A DNA stretch of 28,344 nt. Origin: an uncultured Clostridia bacterium (lineage in GTDB: Bacteria; Bacillota; Clostridia; TANB77; CAG-508). The stretch spans positions 1 through 28,344 of the forward strand of contig CAKOVG010000014.1 of NCBI GenBank assembly GCA_934121875.1, given 5' to 3'. The notes beneath the pieces were generated by a model. It worked only from the letters and a program-made list of their open reading frames with translations, had not been told where the DNA came from and did no database searches. Shown in pieces: positions 21,945 to 28,344 of this stretch (its first letter is position 1; each line of letters starts with the position of its first letter). The position numbers were made by a program, and so were the translations under genes.

Positions 21945-24900
21945 TTGAGTATTCAAATTGTATATGGAACATCAGGTACAGGAAAAAGTACATATATTTT
22001 TAACCAAATAAATGAACAAATAAAACAAAAAAGTCCATACAAAATAAAAGTAATTACACCAGAACAATTTTCATATACAGCAGAGCAAAAATTACTTGAA
22101 ACATCTTCTTCACAAAGTATGATTTCAGCAGAAGTAATTACGTTTGCACGTATGGCATATAGGATTTTAGGAGAAGTAGGCAAAAAAACAAGAATAAATT
22201 TATCTGGTTCAGGCAAAGCAATGCTTATAGACCACATTTTATTAACAGAAAATAATAAGTTTTCATTTTTAGGCAAATCAGATGAAAATGTAGAAATGAT
22301 ATCAAGACAATTAACCGAACTAAAAAAGCACCAAGTTCAGTTAGATACATTAAAAGAAGTTACTAAAAATACTCAAGATAAATACCTACAAAAAAAACTT
22401 GAAGATATTACAAATTTATACGATTTATATAATACTTCAATTCAAAATCAATATATTGACGAAAATGATGGATTAACTCTTTTAGCAGAAGAGCTAGAAG
22501 AATCAAATGAATTTAAAAATTGTGATATATATATTGATGAATTTGCGGGATTTACTTTACAAGAATATGAAATTTTAAGAAAACTTATGAGAATATCACA
22601 TAAAATTACAATAACAATTTGTGCAGACAATTTACAAGAAAACACAAATGCGGATATAGATATATTTTATAGCAATAAACAAACAGTAAAAAGAATTTTA
22701 GAAATTGCAGACCAAGAGAAAATAAAAGTAGAAAAAGCAATTTTTCTAAATACACCATACAGATTTAAAACTGAGGAATTACAACATTTAACAAAAAATA
22801 TGGAATCACCTTTTTATAAAAAATACAATAAACCAAATGAAAATTTATCAATATTTTTAGCAAGTAATCCATACTCTGAAATAGAAAATGTTGCAATACA
22901 AATAACAAAGCTTGCAAAAAAAGGCTATAAATATGAAGATATGGCTGTAATTACAAAAAACATAGATACATATTCAAGTTTGTGTAAAGCAATTTTTGAG
23001 CAATATAATATACCAGTTTTTATAGATGAGAAAAAAGACTTAGGAAGTAATATTTTAGTAAGATATGTATTATCTTTATTAGAAATATTTGCAAAGAACT
23101 GGTCTTATGAATCTGTTTTTGGTTATATAAAAACAGGATTACTAGATTTAGATACACAAGAAATAGCTATATTAGAAAATTATTGCTTAAAATGGGGCAT
23201 AAAAGGAAGCAAATGGTATGTAAAAGAATGGAACTTTTACAATGAAACAGAAGAACAACAAAAACAAATAATATATGCAAGAGATAAAGTTATAGAACCT
23301 CTTTTGAAATTCAAAAAACAGTTAACAGGGTTAAAAACAGTAAAAGAAATAACCACTGGATTATATGAGTTTTTAGTACAAAATAATATATATGAAAAGC
23401 TAGAACAAAAAATTGAAGAATTGAAACAAAATAATGAAATAGAAATTGCAAAACAATATGAATTAAGTATTAAAATTTTAACAAATTTATTTGATGAAAT
23501 AGTGTTAGTTTTAGGTAATAAAAATATAACTTTTGATAGGTATGCAAAAATATTAAAAATGGGCTTTAATCAAAGTGACTTAGGTACAATTCCAGCAACA
23601 GCAGACCAAGTAATAGTAGGAGATGTAGACCGTTCAAGATCACATAAAGTAAAGGTAGTATTTATTATAGGTTTAAATGATGGAAGTTTTCCAAGTATAC
23701 AAAAAGATGAAGGATTTTTAGATGATAAAGATAGAAATATATTAAAGGAGCAAGGAATAGAACTTGCAAAAGGAACAATAGAGCAAATTTATGATGACAA
23801 TTTTAATATTTACAAAGCATTTACAACAGCAGAAGAAAAACTTTATTTATCTTATGCTTCATCAGATGCAGAAGGAAAATCTTTAAGAGCATCAATATTA
23901 ATAAATAAAATTAAAAGAATATTTCCTAATATAAAAGAACAAAGTGATGTAATAGAAAGAAAAAGTGAAGTATTACTTTCTAAAACTACATTTGATGAAT
24001 TATTAGTAAATTTAAGAAATTTTACACAGGGTGAGGAAATAGAACCTATTTGGTTTGATGTATACAATTATTATCAAACTAATTATAAAACAAAATTAGA
24101 GTCAGCAATAAAAGCTTTACAATATAAAAATGAGCCAGAAAAATTAAAGCAAAATAAATTGGAAAAATTATATGGCAATACTTTAAAAACAAGTGTGTCA
24201 AGACTAGAACAATATCAAGCTTGTGCTTTTTCATATTATTTAAAATATGGACTAAAATTAAAAGAAAAAGATAGCTTTAATGTTGAGGCTGTTGATACAG
24301 GAAACTTAATGCATGAAGTAATAGACAGCTTTTTTGAAAGATTAGATGAATTAAACATATCTGTAAAAAATATTGAAGAAGAACAAATAAAACAAATTAC
24401 AGAAGATATTGTTGAAGAAAAACTAGCATTAAAAAAATATGATATATTTAATAGTATTCCAAAATACAGAGTATTAGCTCAAAGGTTAAAAAAAGTAATT
24501 ACAAAATCTATGAAATATATTGTTGATAGTTTAAAATATAGTGACTTTGAAGTGTTGGGGCATGAACTTGAATTTAAACATGGTGGTCAATATGAGCCAA
24601 TTATGTATGAATTAAAAGATGGTAAAAAAGTTGAGATAACTGGAAAAATTGATAGACTAGATATAGCAAAAACTGCAGAGGGGAATTATATTAGAATAAT
24701 AGATTATAAATCATCAATAAAAAATATAAATTTAAATGAAGTGTATGCAGGTTTACAACTTCAATTATTAACATATTTGGACGCTGCTTGTGAAAATGAA
24801 GAAGTAACACCAGCTGGAGCATTATATTTTAATTTAATAGATCCAGTATTAAATGCAAATCCAAATATGACTGATGAAGAAATTACAGAAGAACTTAGAA

Positions 24901-25286
24901 AACAATTTAAAATGCAAGGACTTATACTTGCAGATAGTAATATTGTAAGAAAAATGGACACAAATTTAGTATCTGGTAGTTCTAATATTGTTCCGGCATA
25001 TATAGGTAAAGAGGGAGAGGTTAGTGACAAACCAAATACATTAAATAGAAAACAATTTGAAAACTTACAAAATTATATGGAAAAAATAATAAAACAAATT
25101 TCAGAAGAAATTTTAAATGGAAATATTGGAATTGAACCATATTATAGAACTAGAGATAAAAAAACACCTTGCGAATATTGTAGTTATAAAGCTATTTGCC
25201 AATTTAATCAAACTACAAAAAATAATTATAATTATATCCTGAATGTTAACAAAGAAAAAATATTGGAAAAAATTTGTCAAGAATAA
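21945..25286 (+). CDS. addB: ATP-dependent helicase/nuclease subunit AddB
   Basis: AddB is the second subunit of the AddAB helicase-nuclease that resects double-strand breaks and responds to Chi. The protein has 1113 aa. The Walker A GTSGTGKST is at 8-16. The C-terminal RecB-type nuclease has IIDYKSS (D920, K922). Iron-sulfur cysteines are C760 (YQACAFSYYL) and C1076, C1079, C1085 (CEYCSYKAIC), the usual one-plus-three spacing. The frame extends to TTG 21927, but TTG 21945 follows AAGGGGAGAG and begins with the usual SIQIVYGTSG. addA, normally adjacent, is not downstream: the next genes are pgeF and an LD-carboxypeptidase. Confidence 0.95.
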   Translation: MSIQIVYGTSGTGKSTYIFNQINEQIKQKSPYKIKVITPEQFSYTAEQKLLETSSSQSMISAEVITFARMAYRILGEVGKKTRINLSGSGKAMLIDHILLTENNKFSFLGKSDENVEMISRQLTELKKHQVQLDTLKEVTKNTQDKYLQKKLEDITNLYDLYNTSIQNQYIDENDGLTLLAEELEESNEFKNCDIYIDEFAGFTLQEYEILRKLMRISHKITITICADNLQENTNADIDIFYSNKQTVKRILEIADQEKIKVEKAIFLNTPYRFKTEELQHLTKNMESPFYKKYNKPNENLSIFLASNPYSEIENVAIQITKLAKKGYKYEDMAVITKNIDTYSSLCKAIFEQYNIPVFIDEKKDLGSNILVRYVLSLLEIFAKNWSYESVFGYIKTGLLDLDTQEIAILENYCLKWGIKGSKWYVKEWNFYNETEEQQKQIIYARDKVIEPLLKFKKQLTGLKTVKEITTGLYEFLVQNNIYEKLEQKIEELKQNNEIEIAKQYELSIKILTNLFDEIVLVLGNKNITFDRYAKILKMGFNQSDLGTIPATADQVIVGDVDRSRSHKVKVVFIIGLNDGSFPSIQKDEGFLDDKDRNILKEQGIELAKGTIEQIYDDNFNIYKAFTTAEEKLYLSYASSDAEGKSLRASILINKIKRIFPNIKEQSDVIERKSEVLLSKTTFDELLVNLRNFTQGEEIEPIWFDVYNYYQTNYKTKLESAIKALQYKNEPEKLKQNKLEKLYGNTLKTSVSRLEQYQACAFSYYLKYGLKLKEKDSFNVEAVDTGNLMHEVIDSFFERLDELNISVKNIEEEQIKQITEDIVEEKLALKKYDIFNSIPKYRVLAQRLKKVITKSMKYIVDSLKYSDFEVLGHELEFKHGGQYEPIMYELKDGKKVEITGKIDRLDIAKTAEGNYIRIIDYKSSIKNINLNEVYAGLQLQLLTYLDAACENEEVTPAGALYFNLIDPVLNANPNMTDEEITEELRKQFKMQGLILADSNIVRKMDTNLVSGSSNIVPAYIGKEGEVSDKPNTLNRKQFENLQNYMEKIIKQISEEILNGNIGIEPYYRTRDKKTPCEYCSYKAICQFNQTTKNNYNYILNVNKEKILEKICQE

Positions 25287-25322
25287 CTTGATTTATAATC
25301 ATAGGGAGGAAATAAATTACAC

Positions 25323-26111
25323 GTGGGAAATATAATTTATCAAAATAAAGATGGAATTGAATATATTCAATTTAAAAAATTGTTAGAGTATCCAGAGATA
25401 ACACATTGCTATACTCTAAAAGGTGAAAATAATTTAGATTTTAAAGTACAAAATATAGTTACATATAAACAAAGTTGTGATAAAATATTAAAAAGTTTAA
25501 ATTTGAAAAACACATCAATTGTAAGACCATATCAAACACATACAGATATAATAGAAAAAATAGAAAATATTAAAATAGTGGATGAACTAAAAGATGTTGA
25601 CGGAATAGTAACTGATAAAAAAGATATTGTACTACTTACAACTTCTGCAGACTGCATTTCAATGCTTTTATATGATCCAGTAAAGAAAGCTATAGGAAGT
25701 ATTCATTCAGGTTGGAGAGGTACTTTAAAAGGAATAATAGTAAAAGCAATAGAAAAAATGGTAATTGAATACCAAAGCAATCCTAAAGACATTATATGTT
25801 GTATATGTCCAAGTATAAGACAATGCTGTTTTGAAGTTGATGAAGATGTAAAAGACTTATTTTATAATAAATACAAAGATTTAAAAAATATTAACGAAAT
25901 AATTAAGCTAGGAGACAAAAAAGAAGGTAAGCAAAAATATTATATTGATACAGTGAGAATCAACATTGAACTATTAAAAAATATAGGACTAAAAGAAGAA
26001 AATATAATAGATAGTAATATTTGTACAATGTGCCATTCAAAAGAATTTCATTCATATAGAAAAGAGGGAAAAAGCTTTGGTGTAAATGGAGCAATAATAG
26101 CTATAAAATAG
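25323..26111 (+). CDS. pgeF: Peptidoglycan editing factor PgeF-like (YlmD/YfiH, laccase-domain)
   Basis: A 262-aa protein of the YfiH/YlmD family. Members act on purine nucleosides in vitro, and in E. coli PgeF affects the fidelity of peptidoglycan precursor synthesis. The metal-site residues are in TTSADCISML, IHSGWRGT and the late CTMCHSKEFHSYR. The GTG start follows AGGGAGGA at a somewhat long 12-nt spacing; no better start was seen. It lies 36 bp after addB and 9 bp before the carboxypeptidase gene, so the two cell-wall-related genes are probably co-transcribed. Confidence 0.85.
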   Translation: MGNIIYQNKDGIEYIQFKKLLEYPEITHCYTLKGENNLDFKVQNIVTYKQSCDKILKSLNLKNTSIVRPYQTHTDIIEKIENIKIVDELKDVDGIVTDKKDIVLLTTSADCISMLLYDPVKKAIGSIHSGWRGTLKGIIVKAIEKMVIEYQSNPKDIICCICPSIRQCCFEVDEDVKDLFYNKYKDLKNINEIIKLGDKKEGKQKYYIDTVRINIELLKNIGLKEENIIDSNICTMCHSKEFHSYRKEGKSFGVNGAIIAIK

Positions 26112-26120
26112 GAGGTAATT

Positions 26121-27032
26121 ATGATTCCTGAAAAACTAAAAAAAGGTGATACTATTGGATTGATAGCACCATCAAGCCCTGTACTAAAAGAAGATTTAGA
26201 AAAAATAAATAATTCGATAATGCTTATGGAAAGTGCAGGATTTAAAATTAAATTTGCACCAAATGCTATATCAAATAAATTAGGATATTCAGCAACTGCG
26301 AAACAAAAAGCAGAGGATATAAATTATATGTTTCAAAATGATGAAATAAAAGCTATATTCTGCATATCAGGAGGATTTAATTCAAACTCTACATTTGATT
26401 ATTTAGATTATGACACAATAAAATATCATCCTAAAATAATATGTGGATTTAGTGACTCTACCTCATTATTAAATGCAATTTATACTAAAACTGGATTAGT
26501 AACATTTCATGGTCCAACATTTAAAGCATTAACTTCATGGCAAACTAAATACGGATATGAAGAAGTAATAAAAAGGTTTGTAGAAGGTGGATTAAGCTTA
26601 GGACAAGAGGATGATAAATATGTTACAATTAAAGAGGGAAGAGCAAAAGGAATTTTAGTTGGCGGAAATTTAAGCTTGGTAAATGAAATGGTATGTGGAA
26701 AATATAGCATTGATTTTACAGATAAAATACTATTCTTAGAAGAAATATTTGTTGAAACACCACCAGAACTAGTTAGCAATTATTTTTACCATATGAAACA
26801 AAATGGAGTATTTGACAAAATAAAAGGAATTTGGCTTGGAAATTATGATGGAGCAGTAACTATAGAGAAAATTTTGTTAGATACATTAGATGGAGAATAC
26901 AGCTTCCCAATAATAAAATCTGATAATTTTGGACATATAGATAAGAAAACTGTTATACCAATTGGAACAATGGCAAAGATTGATACAAATCAAGAAAACA
27001 AAATAGAATTATTGGAAAATTGTGTAAGATAA
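26121..27032 (+). CDS. LD-carboxypeptidase (peptidase S66, LdcA/MccF-like)
   Basis: A 303-aa S66 serine peptidase with no signal peptide, likely cleaving the terminal D-Ala from cytoplasmic murein tetrapeptides during recycling. Some members instead inactivate microcin-like nucleotide antibiotics. The N-terminal KKGDTIGLIAPSSPV is typical. The catalytic Ser is S111 in GFSDST, the Glu is in LFLEE (207-208) and the His is H272 in NFGHIDKK. AGGAGG precedes the ATG closely. The position after pgeF supports a murein role. Confidence 0.9.
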   Translation: MIPEKLKKGDTIGLIAPSSPVLKEDLEKINNSIMLMESAGFKIKFAPNAISNKLGYSATAKQKAEDINYMFQNDEIKAIFCISGGFNSNSTFDYLDYDTIKYHPKIICGFSDSTSLLNAIYTKTGLVTFHGPTFKALTSWQTKYGYEEVIKRFVEGGLSLGQEDDKYVTIKEGRAKGILVGGNLSLVNEMVCGKYSIDFTDKILFLEEIFVETPPELVSNYFYHMKQNGVFDKIKGIWLGNYDGAVTIEKILLDTLDGEYSFPIIKSDNFGHIDKKTVIPIGTMAKIDTNQENKIELLENCVR

Positions 27033-27044
27033 AGGAAATAAGAA

Positions 27045-27617
27045 ATGTACGATAATTGGGAAGATTTAGAAAATAGTATAAAAAATTGTAATAGATGTAA
27101 ATTATGTTCAACTAGAAAAAATATTGTTTTTGGAGAAGGTAATAAACAAGCTAATTTAATGTTTATAGGAGAAGGACCTGGTGCAGATGAAGATACTCAG
27201 GGGCTTCCTTTTGTGGGAAAAGCAGGACAACTTATGAATAAGTCATTTCAGGGGTTAGGCATAAAAAGGCAAGAAGTATATATAACTAATATAGTTAAAT
27301 GTAGGCCACCTGCTAATAGAGTGCCAGAGCAAGACGAGGCAGAGGCTTGTTTGAATTATCTACGTAATCAAGTAATTCTTGTAAAACCCAAGGTAATAGT
27401 TCTTTTAGGAAGTACAGCTTTAAAAAATGTGTTAGGAAAAGAGTATTCTATCACAGCTAGTAGAGGTAAATGGATAGAACAAAAAGGAATAAGATATATG
27501 CCTACTTGGCATCCTGCTGCATTACTTAGAGACGAAAACAAGAAGGTTGAATTTTGGAAAGATTTAAAAGAAGTTGTTAACTTTTTTAATGAATTAGGAG
27601 TAGAAAATGGAAAATAA
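27045..27617 (+). CDS. Family 4 uracil-DNA glycosylase (iron-sulfur)
   Basis: A 190-aa type-4 UDG that removes uracil from DNA. The four cluster-binding cysteines C15, C18, C86 and C102 have the family spacing. Motif GEGPGADED (42-50) and the late WHPAALLRD complete the uracil pocket. It is expected in anaerobes and archaea-like repair sets. The gene overlaps the next one by 11 nt. Confidence 0.95.
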   Translation: MYDNWEDLENSIKNCNRCKLCSTRKNIVFGEGNKQANLMFIGEGPGADEDTQGLPFVGKAGQLMNKSFQGLGIKRQEVYITNIVKCRPPANRVPEQDEAEACLNYLRNQVILVKPKVIVLLGSTALKNVLGKEYSITASRGKWIEQKGIRYMPTWHPAALLRDENKKVEFWKDLKEVVNFFNELGVENGK

Positions 27618-28344
27618 TATAAAACAAAAAGCTGAACATTGCTTAAATTGTAAAAATCCACAATGTAGGACAGCCTGCCCACTTGAAAATAATATTCCAA
27701 CTTTTATACAAAAAGTAAAAGAAGACAATCTAGAAGAAGCATATAAAATATTGTGTGAAACAACAGTTATGCCAGCAATATGTGGTAGAATATGTCCACA
27801 TCAAAAACAATGCCAAAGTAAATGTATTAGAGGTATTAAGTCAGAACCAGTTTCAATTGGAGAAATAGAAGCTTATGTTGGAGATTGGGCATTAAGTAAT
27901 ACAAATAGCTTATTAAACTACAGTGAAAATACTCAAGAAAAAAATAAAAAAATAGCAGTTATTGGTGGAGGACCATCAGGCTTAACAGCTGCTGCATTTA
28001 TTAGAAGAAAAGGATACCAAGTGACAATTTATGAAAAACAAAAAAATTTAGGTGGAATTTTAAAAAGAGGAATACCAGAGTTTAGGCTATCAAATGAAAT
28101 TGTAGAAAAAACTATTGAGCAAATTTTAGCACTCGGCATAAATGTCCAATGCGAAAAAGAGTTAGGAAAGAACTTAGAACTAGCTGATATAGAAAAAGAA
28201 TATGACGCAATATATTTATCAATAGGAGCAAATATACCAAGAACGATGGCTATTGAAGGTGAGGAGTTAGAAGGAGTGTATGGTGGAAACGCCTTATTAG
28301 AAAATGCAAATCATCCAGATTATACAAATAAAAAAGTTGCAATT
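27607..28344 (+). CDS. GltD-like NAD(P)-dependent oxidoreductase (3' end outside window)
   Basis: The first 246 codons of a glutamate-synthase-small-subunit-like flavoprotein. The N-terminus has the iron-sulfur cysteines C12-x2-C15-x4-C20-x3-C24, then CGRICPHQKQCQSKC. The FAD-binding Rossmann motif IGGGPSG is at 119-125, and GGILKRGIPEFRL follows. It may be GltD or a related electron-transfer subunit such as NfnB; without the C-terminus and neighbours I cannot decide. It overlaps the UDG gene by 11 nt, suggesting coupled translation. Confidence 0.9.
   Translation, partial: MENNIKQKAEHCLNCKNPQCRTACPLENNIPTFIQKVKEDNLEEAYKILCETTVMPAICGRICPHQKQCQSKCIRGIKSEPVSIGEIEAYVGDWALSNTNSLLNYSENTQEKNKKIAVIGGGPSGLTAAAFIRRKGYQVTIYEKQKNLGGILKRGIPEFRLSNEIVEKTIEQILALGINVQCEKELGKNLELADIEKEYDAIYLSIGANIPRTMAIEGEELEGVYGGNALLENANHPDYTNKKVAI

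Noticed and set aside
1..28344. CRISPR arrays, tRNA or rRNA genes
   Set aside because: No regularly spaced short repeats, tRNA-like cloverleaf with TTCRA loop, or rRNA segments were recognised by eye.

Overview
The window is AT-rich and every gene I can support lies on the + strand. The gene set points to an anaerobic, low-GC Bacillota of the Clostridia type. The signs are an [FeFe]-hydrogenase, the era-yqzL-recO order known from Bacillota, a clostridial-type spore photoproduct lyase (suggesting an endospore former or a relative), AddB, a family-4 uracil-DNA glycosylase and teichoic-acid-type transferases. I cannot name the species.

Layout. 1-2931: the 3' end of an [FeFe]-hydrogenase, then era, yqzL and recO. 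2942-8250: an envelope block with a condensation-fold acyltransferase, a membrane-anchored esterase, and (behind a consensus promoter) a GT-A-like glycosyltransferase and a CDP-glycerol transferase. 8278-12475: a small frameshifted gene, pth, a short RNase E/G protein, a frameshifted plsC, a lipid kinase and trmB. 12605-13720: an unrecognised membrane-anchored protein. 13732-17410: an accessory island. 17454-20764: splB and a two-component system. 20915-28344: a DNA repair and housekeeping run of ogg, addB, pgeF, an LD-carboxypeptidase, a family-4 UDG and the 5' part of a GltD-like oxidoreductase.

The island is the part most worth attention. An identical 288-bp leader (13758-14045 and 16652-16939) precedes two Rpn-family (PD-(D/E)XK recombination-promoting nuclease) sequences. 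The first gene is complete. The second has lost its start and roughly its N-terminal half. A prepilin-like surface protein sits between them. Both Rpn sequences carry, at the same homologous place inside the coding region, an exact TTGACA-N17-TATAAT promoter. About 100 bp further on, both have a purine-rich Shine-Dalgarno and an in-frame ATG that would yield a 91-92 residue C-terminal protein. This matches the published E. coli arrangement in which Rpn toxins are restrained by an intragenically encoded C-terminal partner. The second locus looks like a stand-alone copy of that partner behind a duplicated leader. This is an inference from sequence and has not been tested.

Other points: two +1 frameshifts within about 2.3 kb (one at a CTT TGA sequence like the prfB recoding site), and large inverted repeats on both sides of ogg.
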